Source of the DNA: CAYSCX01 sp964429575 | Lineage (GTDB): Bacteria > Desulfobacterota > Binatia > Binatales > Binataceae | DNA: 17,195 bases | NCBI GenBank assembly: GCA_964429575.1 | Contig: CAYSCX010000043.1 | Span: forward strand, 1-17,195 | Direction of reading: 5' to 3' | In this document: positions 1 through 6,810 of the stretch, one piece after another | Numbering within the stretch: the stretch's first letter is position 1 | How the letters are laid out: every line of letters begins with the position of its first letter | Made by a program: the position numbers and the translations under genes | The notes under the pieces: generated by a model | What the model was told of the DNA's origin: nothing | Database searches by the model: none | What the model saw: only the letters and a program-made list of their open reading frames with translations

Positions 1-112
1 GTCTCCCCCAAAGGGGGAGAAGGTGAGGAAGGAAGCCATCTTTCACGCAGGGTGTCGAGCGCACCGCCGGGACCGCGTCGATAGGTTCCGCGTTTCTCAA
101 CACCCTGCTAGG
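1..112. repeat. Dispersed inverted-repeat element, copy 1 (left end outside window)
   Basis: Bases 12-112 align without indels to 6876-6976; the first 44 bases and the last 18 are nearly identical and the middle is diverged. The copy holds an inverted pair, GCAGGGTGTCGAG (47-59) and CTCAACACCCTGC (96-108), and ends in CCTGCTAGG (104-112). Upstream, 2-20 is a second small palindrome of the form TCTCCCCC/GGGGGAGA. By comparison with copy 2 the left end would lie about 50 bases before the window. The right edge donates GGAG, the ribosome binding site of the following tadB. No coding potential is evident. Confidence 0.75.
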
Positions 113-120
113 AGAACCTT

Positions 121-1062
121 ATGGATATTCTGCTGGCTACCGGAATATTCGCGGTCGTCTTCATTCTGTTGCTGGTGGTGTTCACCGGCCGCGGCAGCGG
201 CGGCGATCAAAACCGCGAAGTCTTGCGGCGCATGGCGCGGCCCGAGGGGGAAGTCGACGTCGACGTTCTGCGGCGGCGGCGGCCCGACTCGGGGATGTCG
301 TTCCTGCGCAACCTGAACGTTCTGCGCCGGCTCGAAGAGATGATGTGGCAGGCGGGTATCTACACGCGCGTCGCCGACATTCTGCTGATGGTGTTGGGGT
401 TGTTCGCGGCAGGATTCTTCATCGGCTGGGCGTTCACCGGCGATTCATGGATTTCGCTGGGCATTGGAGCCGGTTTGGGCACGCTGCCGATCATGTACAT
501 CGAGTTCCGCAGGCGCCGGCGGCTGAAGGCATTCAGCGCGCAGCTGCCGTTCGCGCTTGACCTGATCAAATCGTCGCTCGAGGCCGGACATTCGCTGCAG
601 CGGGCTCTACAAGTGGTCGTGGGCGAGTTTGCGGAACCGTTGGGCAGTGAATTCCGCACGGTGCTGGAACAGAACCGGATTGGACTGCCGCTGGGCCGTG
701 CCCTCGAAGATATGCTTAAGCGGGTGCCCGAGGAGGACCTGCGGCTGCTGGTGGTGGCGGTGAAAGTACAGACTGAAGTGGGTTCGAGCCTCGCACAGAT
801 CGTCGGGCGACTGTCCGAGATAGTGCGGGTGAGGCAGCGGCTGCGCCTCCAGGTTCGCGCGTTGACATCTCAGTCGCGTATGGGCGGCTGGGTCGTGGGA
901 CTGCTGCCGATCGTGGTGCTGGTAGCATTCTCCTTGATTCAACCGGGCTATATGGATCAACTGTTTTACGACCCGACGGGCCAGAAGATACTAAGGATTG
1001 CGATCGTGCTCGATTTGATGGCGATCGTCACCATCCGTCGAGTGCTGAGGGTGAGCTACTAA
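121..1062 (+). CDS. tadB: Tad pilus assembly inner-membrane platform protein TadB
   Basis: A 313-residue type II secretion F-domain (T2SSF) protein. TadB and TadC are the paired inner-membrane platform proteins of Tad/Flp pilus machines, where they work with the TadA ATPase. An N-terminal membrane segment (about 5-22) is followed by a charged arginine-rich linker, a hydrophobic pair (about 85-127), the cytoplasmic helical F domain (about 140-250, with QLPFALDLIKSSLEAGHSLQRAL) and two C-terminal membrane segments (about 258-276 and 289-306). ATG 121 has GGAG at 111-114, a good spacing, and that site lies at the edge of the upstream repeat. Only one base separates the stop codon from tadC, so the two are probably translationally coupled. 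TadA is expected upstream but is outside the window. Family assignment is by motif and gene pairing. Confidence 0.92.
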   Translation: MDILLATGIFAVVFILLLVVFTGRGSGGDQNREVLRRMARPEGEVDVDVLRRRRPDSGMSFLRNLNVLRRLEEMMWQAGIYTRVADILLMVLGLFAAGFFIGWAFTGDSWISLGIGAGLGTLPIMYIEFRRRRRLKAFSAQLPFALDLIKSSLEAGHSLQRALQVVVGEFAEPLGSEFRTVLEQNRIGLPLGRALEDMLKRVPEEDLRLLVVAVKVQTEVGSSLAQIVGRLSEIVRVRQRLRLQVRALTSQSRMGGWVVGLLPIVVLVAFSLIQPGYMDQLFYDPTGQKILRIAIVLDLMAIVTIRRVLRVSY

Positions 1063-1063
1063 A

Positions 1064-2157
1064 ATGAGTACCCTATTCATATCGGTGGCAATATTTGTCC
1101 TGGTCGGCGGCGCGGCCTTCGCGGTGTACTTCGCGGTATATGGAAGCAACCGCGTAGTCGAAGAGCGATTCGCTGATATCGCGGTCAAGATGCGCGCATC
1201 GCAGGGCACTCTGGAAGGCGACGCGATGGACGACGCGAGCTTCGCGCGGACGTTGTTCAAATGGGCGGCCAGCCGNNNNNNNNNNNNNNNNNNNNNNNNN
1301 NNNNNNNNNNNNNNNNNNNNNNNNNNNNNNNNNNNNNNNNNNNNNNNNNNNNNNNNNNNNNNNNNNNNNNNNNNNACGCGATGGACGACGCGAGCTTCGC
1401 GCGGACGTTGTTCAAATGGGCGGCCAGCCGCGTGCCGGCGCCAAACGTGGAGACACCGCAGGGCGAGAAGCTTGCTCAGACGCTTCAACAAGCGGGGTTT
1501 ATCCGGACCGGCTCCGCGCAGGCGTACCAGGTGGTGCGCATTCTTAGCGCGATAGCGTTCGGGGTGCTCGGATTCGTGATCGGAAGCGTCACCGGAAGTG
1601 CTGCGGCGCAAGGACTGCTATATGCCGTCGGCGGTTTGGGATTAGGGCTCTTTGCGCCGAGCTATTACGTCGGGCGCCGAGCGCGCCAGCGCCAGATTGC
1701 CATCTCACGTCAGTTGTCGGACGTGCTCGATCTGCTGGTGGTTTGCGTCGAGGCGGGATTGGGCCTGTATGAAGCAATCAAGATCGTCGGCACCGAGTGC
1801 GAACGCCAAGGTCAGGAGATCGGCCACGAGCTCAGCCTGGTCTCGAGCGAGATCTCGGCGGGCGCATCGCTTGGACAGGCGCTTCGCAATCTCGCGGAAC
1901 GCACTGCCGTCGAGGACATCAAGCCGCTGGCGGCAACGTTGATTCAGAGCGAGCAGCTGGGTGCACAGATTTCGCCCGCGCTGCATGCGAGCTCGGACGC
2001 GCTGCGTACTCGCCGCCGTTTCAGAGCGGAAGAGGCCGCGCAGAGGGCATCGATCAAAATTCTGTTTCCGCTGGTTTTGTTCATTCTGCCCGCGATGATT
2101 TTGGTGATCATCGGGCCGGCGATGGTTCAGGTTCTGCGCACGCTCAGCGCCCAGTGA
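1064..2157 (+). CDS. tadC: Tad pilus assembly inner-membrane platform protein TadC (interrupted by scaffold gap)
   Basis: Second T2SSF platform protein. As printed, the frame breaks across the N-run at 1276-1375. The 55 bases before the gap are repeated exactly after it, and removing the gap plus one copy (155 bases) restores a single 312-residue frame, close to TadB's 313. The rebuilt protein has an N-terminal membrane segment (about 4-25), a soluble linker, hydrophobic segments at about 98-145, the F domain (ISRQLSDVLDLLVVCVEAGL and following, near 160-270) and a C-terminal hydrophobic hairpin (LFPLVLFILPAMILVIIGPA). This is the usual TadC organisation. ATG 1064 follows the tadB stop by one base with only a weak ribosome binding site, consistent with coupling. 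The gene is very probably intact in the organism. Confidence 0.9.
1276..1375. other. Scaffold gap of 100 N
   Basis: Exactly 100 N, a conventional placeholder. Flanks 1221-1275 and 1376-1430 are identical over 55 bases, the pattern left when two de Bruijn contigs sharing a k-mer-length end are scaffolded instead of merged. The true distance is probably zero. Confidence 0.95.
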
Positions 2158-2211
2158 GCGTAGCTGCGCAGCTCGCCGGGAAGTGAATGAGAGACTGAAG
2201 TAGCCTCTCCC

Positions 2212-2264
2212 AGGCGCCTCGGACCTGGCGCGGGCAACCGCGCCGGTCCGGGGCTTGCCTTTTT
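2212..2264 (+). terminator. Rho-independent terminator after tadC
   Basis: A long GC-rich hairpin: CCTCGGACC (2217-2225) and GGCGCGG (2227-2233) pair with CCGCGCC (2238-2244) and GGTCCGGGG (2245-2253) around a GCAA tetraloop. AGGC/GCCT can extend the base, and five T residues follow (2260-2264). It lies 55 bases after the tadC stop and before the convergent regulator, so it closes the tad operon. Confidence 0.88.
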
Positions 2265-2325
2265 GAACCAATCCTCTCGCTAAGAATCAAACGCGGCTTC
2301 AGCGGCGGGGTCAATTAGCATGCGG

Positions 2326-3777
2326 CTAGATTCCGAGCCGCTTCATCAGCCGGTATAGCGTCGTCCGATCGACGCCGAGCTGGCTGGCGGCCTCGACCCG
2401 ATTCCCCGCAGCCGCCTTCAGAGCGGTCCTAATTCGCGCCATCGCGGCGCGGTCGAGGCACTCCTGAAGGGTGCCCGCCCCTGCCACGGCCTCGACGCGT
2501 TCTTGAGGTTCGATAGCGCCCTGCTCTACAGGTTCGGCTTCGGCAGAACCTCCAAAGACCGTCGTCTCCGGCTCCGCGACGCCTTCGAGCGCGAGCGCGT
2601 CGGGGGTGATTACCTCGCTGCCCGACATCACGACGGCGCGTTCGATTACGTTCTCAAGCTCGCGCACATTGCCGGGCCAGGCATAATTGAGAAGCACGTG
2701 TTCGGTTTCACTCGAAAAGCTTAACGGGCGCGCCGTGTCTGCCTCGTGGAATGCGAGAAAATGATGCGCGAGCGGCAGAATATCGTCGCGGCGTGCGCGC
2801 AACGGCGGTATGTGAATCGGGATGACGTTGAGGCGGAAGTAGAGGTCGGCGCGAAATCGCTTCTCCTCGACCTCGCGGCGCAGCGCGCGATTGGTCGCGG
2901 TGATGATGCGGACGTCCACCTTGCGGGTCTTGGAGCCGCCGACGCGCAGCACTTCGCCGTCTTCGAGAACGCGAAGCAGCTTGGCTTGGAAATCGGGACC
3001 AGCCTCCGCAATTTCATCGAGGAATAGCGTGCCGCCCGACGCGCGTTCGAAGCAGCCGGCTCGCGACGCGATGGCGCCGGTGAACGAACCCTTTTCGTGG
3101 CCGAAAAGCTCGCTTTCCACGACGCCGTCGGCGAAGGCTTTGCAATTGATGGCGACAAAGGGGCCCTCGGCGCGGTTGCTCCAGTAGTGAAGCATCCGCG
3201 CGATCAGCTCCTTGCCCGTGCCGCTCTCGCCCTGAATAAGGACGGTCGAGCGCGCCGGCGCAACCCGGCGAATCATCGCTACCAGCTCCTTGCTCTGCAA
3301 GCTGGTGGCTACGAAGCCGGCGGCTCGGGTCGCCACATCGAGGCGCTCGCGAAGTTTCTGGTTTTCGCGCTGAAGGGCCGTCATCTCCGTGGCGCGCCGT
3401 ACCGCGGCCGCGAGCTCATCGGCATCGAACGGTTTCGCGACAAAGTCGAAGGCGCCTCGCCGCACCGCCTCCGCGCCCGCCGACGAGCTGGCCGGAGACG
3501 TAGCCACGATCACCGGCATGTCGGGATCCTTCCTGTGGATCTTCTCAACCAGGTCAGCGCCATTCAGCCCCGGAACATTGAGGTCAACCACCATGACATC
3601 CGCTCCCCGATGCTCAAGTGACTTTAGAGCATCTTCCACCGCCTCAAACGTTTCGCAGTCAAACCCGGCGTGCTCGAGAGCCCGCGCGGCCATACGAGCG
3701 AGGCCGGATTGGTCCTCTACAACGAGAACCCGGCATCTGTGCGATCCCGCTACTGGGTGTTCGGTCGCGGTTCGCAT
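2326..3777 (-). CDS. Sigma-54-dependent response regulator (NtrC family)
   Basis: An enhancer-binding transcription activator for sigma-54 RNA polymerase, presumably phosphorylated by an unseen histidine kinase. From ATG 3777 it is 483 residues: a receiver domain (about 15-130; acidic pair ED at 21-22, likely phospho-acceptor Asp65 in VVDLNVPG, conserved Lys115), a coiled linker, an AAA+ domain with Walker A GESGTGKE (183-190), sigma-54 loop GSFTGA (230-235, Ser for the usual Ala), Walker B GGTLFLDE (248-255), and a C-terminal Fis-type helix-turn-helix (about 455-483). An in-frame GTG at 3843 would add 22 residues; I prefer the ATG because the receiver starts soon after it and a purine-rich GGGGA lies about ten bases upstream. 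The gene converges on tadBC, which makes control of the tad genes possible but unproven. Confidence 0.9.
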   Translation of the reverse strand: MRTATEHPVAGSHRCRVLVVEDQSGLARMAARALEHAGFDCETFEAVEDALKSLEHRGADVMVVDLNVPGLNGADLVEKIHRKDPDMPVIVATSPASSSAGAEAVRRGAFDFVAKPFDADELAAAVRRATEMTALQRENQKLRERLDVATRAAGFVATSLQSKELVAMIRRVAPARSTVLIQGESGTGKELIARMLHYWSNRAEGPFVAINCKAFADGVVESELFGHEKGSFTGAIASRAGCFERASGGTLFLDEIAEAGPDFQAKLLRVLEDGEVLRVGGSKTRKVDVRIITATNRALRREVEEKRFRADLYFRLNVIPIHIPPLRARRDDILPLAHHFLAFHEADTARPLSFSSETEHVLLNYAWPGNVRELENVIERAVVMSGSEVITPDALALEGVAEPETTVFGGSAEAEPVEQGAIEPQERVEAVAGAGTLQECLDRAAMARIRTALKAAAGNRVEAASQLGVDRTTLYRLMKRLGI

Positions 3778-4132
3778 ACGCTGCAATTCCCCACTTGGGG
3801 CGACCTCCGAATGTATCAGTTGTGCAAGGAGCGTGCGATACACCCCTCGTGGAGCACCAGAGACATAAGAGCGATGAGTATCCGTTGCACCATAGCAACA
3901 GCTCTGGGAAACCTCTTAAGTAGCTGGAATTACGGTCTTTTTTGCACCTAAACCGAACACCGCTTCCGGGCTGACCTACCCCCTTGTCGGGCGCAGCAAG
4001 GGACGGATTCAGGACGATCGGCGGTGCGCGTGCACGTGCGCGACACACTCGGCGAGAATCAGTGTAGGCCGTGCAGAGTGACGACAGTGCTGGGAGGGCA
4101 AAGTCACTGCCAGCTTGGAACTCGAGGCTTTC
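3778..4132. other. Gene-poor intergenic stretch
   Basis: About 355 bases upstream of the regulator with no convincing gene. The short frames here lack homology-like motifs and ribosome binding sites. It should contain the regulator's promoter on the minus strand, but I could not identify convincing -35/-10 or sigma-54 (GG/GC) elements. Confidence 0.5.
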
Positions 4133-4149
4133 CTCGACACCCTGCTAGA
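4133..4149. repeat. Solo right end of the dispersed repeat element
   Basis: CTCGACACCCTGCTAG (4133-4148) matches the terminal 16 bases of the elements ending at 112 and 6976 with one difference (G for A), and is preceded by TTTC as in those copies. The matching left arm and body are not seen nearby, so this is a truncated or solo end. It marks the downstream limit of the decayed gene region at 4150-4594. Confidence 0.55.
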
Positions 4150-4324
4150 AGACGCTTCGACTACCTTCCTGATAAACAGCGGGAGCCCGGTTGGCACAAA
4201 TCCACCGCTTGGTGTGGGGAACCGGCCGAGGAGATAACCTGTCGTGACGGGCGGGGCATTTGGTAGGAGTGCCTCGATGAACAACTCCAACGCTGCCATC
4301 TCCGGCAGCGGCGAGATCCGCGCT

Positions 4325-4594
4325 TCATGTCTCGCCCGGGAACTTGTCGAGGGCTATCTTGTGCTCCGGAAAGGCAGTTGAAAGATCGACCGTCCCGAGT
4401 TCCCGATGCGATGAGAGAAGAGCATCGATCTCGGTAGGCACGGCGGGAGTACCGCTCTCAAGAAACGCCTTTGCAAGTTCCTTGGCGCTCCGATTATCGC
4501 ACCATTGGCGTGAGCCCCCCTTGGGAGGGGCGAACTGAAACCACTCATCCACAGAGGCGATTCCGTGGCCGTTTTTCTGTATCAGTAGGCTCAT
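4325..4594 (-). CDS. Hypothetical protein, apparently truncated N-terminal part of a conserved family
   Basis: An 89-residue frame starting MSLLIQKNGH. It contains SVDEWFQFAPPKGGSRQW and then RSAKELAKAFLESG, and ends at FPEHKIALDKFPGET with TGA. From memory this resembles the first part of uncharacterised proteins near 200 residues (DUF6946-like), whose second half carries a Glu-x-Lys motif of nuclease-like appearance; no search was run. The frame stops where that second half would begin. After the stop the same frame reads SADLAAAGDGSVGVV, and the next frame reads LELFIEALLPNAPPVTTG, both compatible with eroded homology. ATG 4594 overlaps the stop of an upstream gene remnant by four bases (ATGA). 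I regard it as a probable pseudogene; the family name is tentative. Confidence 0.55.
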   Translation of the reverse strand: MSLLIQKNGHGIASVDEWFQFAPPKGGSRQWCDNRSAKELAKAFLESGTPAVPTEIDALLSSHRELGTVDLSTAFPEHKIALDKFPGET

Positions 4595-4677
4595 TCGTCT
4601 TCCCCTTGATCAAACAACGCGCTCCATTTCTCGTCGAACTTGGAGAACTTGAACAGTGGTCCCTTCACCGGGTAATT
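4591..4677 (-). pseudogene. C-terminal fragment of an unidentified gene next to tRNA-Asn
   Basis: The minus-strand frame from 4677 to the TGA at 4593-4591 encodes 28 residues, ending in KFSKFDEKWSALFDQGEDE. It has no start codon: it emerges directly from the tRNA-Asn 3' end. Its stop overlaps the ATG of the next frame (ATGA), the usual signature of two translationally coupled genes, which argues that this is a genuine gene tail. The 5' part was probably lost by recombination at the tRNA. The identity of the parent gene is unknown. Confidence 0.45.
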
Positions 4678-4753
4678 TGGCTCCCCGGGCCGGATTCGAA
4701 CCAGCGACCCGACGGTTAACAGCCGTCTGCTCTACCGACTGAGCTACCGGGGA
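4678..4753 (-). tRNA. tRNA-Asn (GTT)
   Basis: A 76-base cloverleaf on the minus strand with encoded CCA (4678-4680). The acceptor stem TCCCCGG pairs with CCGGGGA and the discriminator is G. The D arm contains AGCTCAGTCGGTAGAGC. The anticodon stem GACGG/CCGTC encloses loop CTGTTAA, giving anticodon GTT. The T arm GCTGG-TTCGAAT-CCGGC is standard. Its 3' end adjoins gene remnants (4150-4677), a usual position for integrative-element scars; no second copy of the tRNA 3' end was seen within the window. Confidence 0.96.
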
Positions 4754-4883
4754 GCACTCACGAAGATACCGGGCCTAACTTGGTAACGGTCGCGACGCGA
4801 TAAATCAAGTTGCGGCAGGGCATCGCTGCCAGCGCTCATCGAGCCATCCATAAGCAGCGGTTTTGCAACTACCGGTTGCGCAC

Positions 4884-4922
4884 AAAAAGCCAGCGCGGCA
4901 GCGGAATTCTCCACAGCCGCGC
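4884..4922 (-). terminator. Rho-independent terminator after the RRM gene
   Basis: Read on the minus strand: GCGCGGC, a short mismatch, GTGGA, loop GAAT, TCCGC, GCCGCGC, then TGGCTTTTTG. The outer seven pairs are perfect, the inner five include one G-U, and a five-T run follows. It lies 35 bases after the stop of the RRM gene and upstream of tRNA-Asn on the same strand. Confidence 0.8.
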
Positions 4923-4957
4923 GTCGTTGATCAGTGACTATCTTGCGGACCGCTGCC

Positions 4958-5329
4958 CTACCAGCGCGGCGACCGGCGTCCGCCACCACCGCCACCACCA
5001 CCGCCGCCTCCGCCACCACCGGGACCGCGGCCGCGGCCACCGCCGCCACCTCCGCCCGGTCCGCGCGAATCCGACCGGCGCTCAGTCGCGCGCGCCTGAT
5101 CGATGCGAATGCGACGGCCCTTCAGATCCGTCTCGTTCAACGTGGAGACCGCCTTTTGGGCGCCCTCTTCATCGGCCATCTCGACGAAACCGAAGCCCCG
5201 CGACTGCCCGCTGAACTTGTCCGAAATCACAACCGCGCTTTCGACCTTGCCAGCCTGCGAGAAGAGCTCGAGGAGATCCTCGTTGGTGACCGCGTAGGCG
5301 AGGTTTCCAACATACAACTTGCTTGGCAT
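4958..5329 (-). CDS. Glycine-rich RRM-type RNA-binding protein
   Basis: A 123-residue single RNA-recognition-motif protein of the type found in cyanobacteria and several other bacterial phyla, thought to bind single-stranded RNA, often in cold or stress responses. RNP2 is LYVGNL (5-10) and RNP1 is RGFGFVEM (44-51); the RRM spans about 4-80. The tail (about 86-123) is nearly pure glycine broken by Arg-Gly and Pro-Gly, ending RRSPRW. ATG 5329 is preceded by AGGAGG at ideal spacing; the GTG immediately before it (5332) lies too close to that site. The gene is monocistronic, with its own terminator at 4884-4922. The glycine tract gives a dense GGC/GGT repeat at about 4980-5060, prone to indels. 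Confidence 0.92.
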   Translation of the reverse strand: MPSKLYVGNLAYAVTNEDLLELFSQAGKVESAVVISDKFSGQSRGFGFVEMADEEGAQKAVSTLNETDLKGRRIRIDQARATERRSDSRGPGGGGGGGRGRGPGGGGGGGGGGGGGGRRSPRW

Positions 5330-5582
5330 CACTCCCTCCTAAGGAGTTGTCGCAGGGAAGCAATCTAGCCAGCGGACCCGGCAAAAGTATGTGGCGGGAT
5401 CTGCGCGGAGAGGCGTCCGAGCGGGTTCGTACTCGGCTGAGCGTACAATCTAAAACGCGCTGAGTAAACAGCAAGCGATTGCGCGGCGGCGCGGACGGGA
5501 ACTTTTCACGCGCAAGTGCGGCGAGACTAGGTGTTTGCGCGACGGCGACGCCGATTTCGAGGAGCTTCGGCTGGAGTCGCTG

Positions 5583-6482
5583 CTACGCGCTGCGCGCGGC
5601 GAGCGGAGCGAGGAACTCGCGCAGGTACCGATTGACGAGGTCGGGCTTCTCCTGCTGCACCCAGTGGCCGGAGTCGGGGATGTAGCGGATCTCGAACGAG
5701 CCGGTGAACAGATCTTCCATGTTGTAAGTGAGCTCCTTGCGCAGCGCGACGTCCTGCTCTCCCCAAATGAGCATGGTGGGTGCGGCGATTTTGCGAATCG
5801 CGCGCTCGCGGTCCGCGCGTGAAGTTCGCAGTGCAGTCCGGAACATCGCGCGGTAGTAATTGATCGCGGCGGTGGCCGAGTACGGATTCTTGAACGCCGC
5901 ACGATACTGTTCGATGTCCTCGTCGGTGAACGCATCCTTATGCACGGCGCTCTGGCGAAACGCGCGGACGAGCATCCGGTAGTTGCCGGCGCGAAAAAGC
6001 GCCTCGGGCAGCCACGGAAGCTGGAAAAAGAACACGTACCAACTGCGCGCCAACTGGCGCGGGCTTGAGCGGAATGCCTGCTCAAGCTTCAATGGATGCG
6101 GACAGTTTAGAACCGCGAGACGTTGGACGAACTCTGGACGGTCGGCGGCAAGGCCCCATGCAATGCCGCCGCCCCAATCGTGAGCGACAACCGCGGCGCT
6201 TCGGCGCCCGAGTGCCTCGATGAGATGAACGACGTCATTCTGGAGCTTGTCACCGGAGTATTCGCTCACGCCGACGGGCGCATCGGTTTCGCCGTAGCCA
6301 CGGAGGTCGGGCGCAACGCATTCAAACGTGTCGGAGAGCGCGCGGAGTTGGTGACGCCACGAGTACCAGCACTCAGGAAATCCGTGGAGCATCACGACCA
6401 GCGGTCCGCTGCCGGCGCGCGCGACGCGCATGCGAAGACCACTGCGCAGTGTGAGGAATTCGAAACGCCATGGATCGGCCAT
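5583..6482 (-). CDS. Alpha/beta hydrolase, epoxide-hydrolase-like
   Basis: A 299-residue cytoplasmic alpha/beta hydrolase most like soluble epoxide hydrolases, which open epoxides to diols through an Asp-ester intermediate. HGFPE (33-37) provides the oxyanion-hole region. Asp102 in AHDWGGG is the nucleophile, which excludes Ser esterases. Asp244 in WGEQD and His273 in SGHW complete the triad. Cap-domain tyrosines Tyr149 (SWYVFFFQLP) and Tyr209/Tyr210 (NYYRAMFR) sit where epoxide hydrolases place their two ring-opening tyrosines. Haloacetate or haloalkane dehalogenases share the Asp nucleophile but not this tyrosine pattern. ATG 6482 has AGGTGA seven bases upstream; a frame extension to 6548 has no such site. 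It stands alone on the minus strand, and its substrate is unknown. Confidence 0.88.
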   Translation of the reverse strand: MADPWRFEFLTLRSGLRMRVARAGSGPLVVMLHGFPECWYSWRHQLRALSDTFECVAPDLRGYGETDAPVGVSEYSGDKLQNDVVHLIEALGRRSAAVVAHDWGGGIAWGLAADRPEFVQRLAVLNCPHPLKLEQAFRSSPRQLARSWYVFFFQLPWLPEALFRAGNYRMLVRAFRQSAVHKDAFTDEDIEQYRAAFKNPYSATAAINYYRAMFRTALRTSRADRERAIRKIAAPTMLIWGEQDVALRKELTYNMEDLFTGSFEIRYIPDSGHWVQQEKPDLVNRYLREFLAPLAARSA

Positions 6483-6623
6483 AAGCGGGTCACCTCGCGA
6501 TGCGGATGTAACATGGCGAGGAGGCGGGGTGTAGTGGAGGTATCGCACGGGGAATGTGTGGGCTGGAGATGGGAAGAGTTCGGCGGGGGCATTCGAGAAG
6601 GACGTGGAGATGGCGGCCGGAGG

Positions 6624-6685
6624 CTTCGATCCCTTCGACTAGGCTCAGGGCAGGCTCTTCGCGCGAATGATGCGCTCAGGATGAC
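6624..6685. repeat. Probable interspersed repeat of the CTCAGGATGAC type
   Basis: The stretch contains CTTCGACTAGGCTCAGGGCA (6633-6652) and GCGCTCAGGATGAC (6672-6685), separated by CTCTTCGCGCGAATGAT-like sequence. I recall this motif combination as a very common intergenic repeat in environmental genomes, where spurious ORFs read LRLGSGQALR. No second copy is present here, so the call rests on recognition alone. Confidence 0.4.
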
Positions 6686-6749
6686 TAAGTGAGCTGAGTG
6701 GGGGATGAGGAGCCGTGTCGCTTTGTGAAGAAACAGAGAGCCAGCTTAG

Positions 6750-6782
6750 AAAAAGCAAAGGCCGCGGGGGGCCGCGGCCTTT
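6750..6782 (-). terminator. Intrinsic terminator for the minus-strand decarboxylase/oxidoreductase operon
   Basis: A perfect 11-bp stem: AAAGGCCGCGG (6757-6767) with CCGCGGCCTTT (6772-6782), loop GGGG. On the minus strand the hairpin is followed by GCTTTTTCT, a usable U tail. It lies about 190 bases past the stop at 6972, with the repeat element in between, suggesting the element inserted between the gene and its terminator. Confidence 0.72.
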
Positions 6783-6810
6783 GGTGATGCCAGTAGCGTA
6801 AACGCCCTGC

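Noticed and set aside
1221..1430. A true tandem or direct duplication inside tadC
   Set aside because: The copies are identical, exactly 55 bases, and flank a 100-N placeholder; collapsing them restores the frame, so it is an assembly overlap.
1589..2271. Minus-strand frames opposite tadC
   Set aside because: Arg/Gln-rich shadows with no motifs; the plus-strand TadC protein accounts for the region.
4009..4299. Minus-strand 96-codon frame as an independent gene
   Set aside because: There is no ribosome binding site or recognisable domain. Its first part is better read as the frameshifted continuation of the decayed gene starting at 4594, and it crosses the solo repeat end.
4980..5060. Dense short repeats considered as a CRISPR or tandem-repeat array
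   Set aside because: They are explained by GGC/GGT glycine codons in the tail of the RRM protein; there are no spacers.
6123..6692. Plus-strand frame of 189 codons from the epoxide hydrolase region into the intergenic space
   Set aside because: Its C-terminal LRLGSGQALRANDALRMTK is the translation of an interspersed repeat, and the rest is antisense to the hydrolase.
6483..6810. Possible insertion sequence or transposase gene in the gene-free region
   Set aside because: No frame with transposase motifs is present; only short repeats and a terminator are seen.
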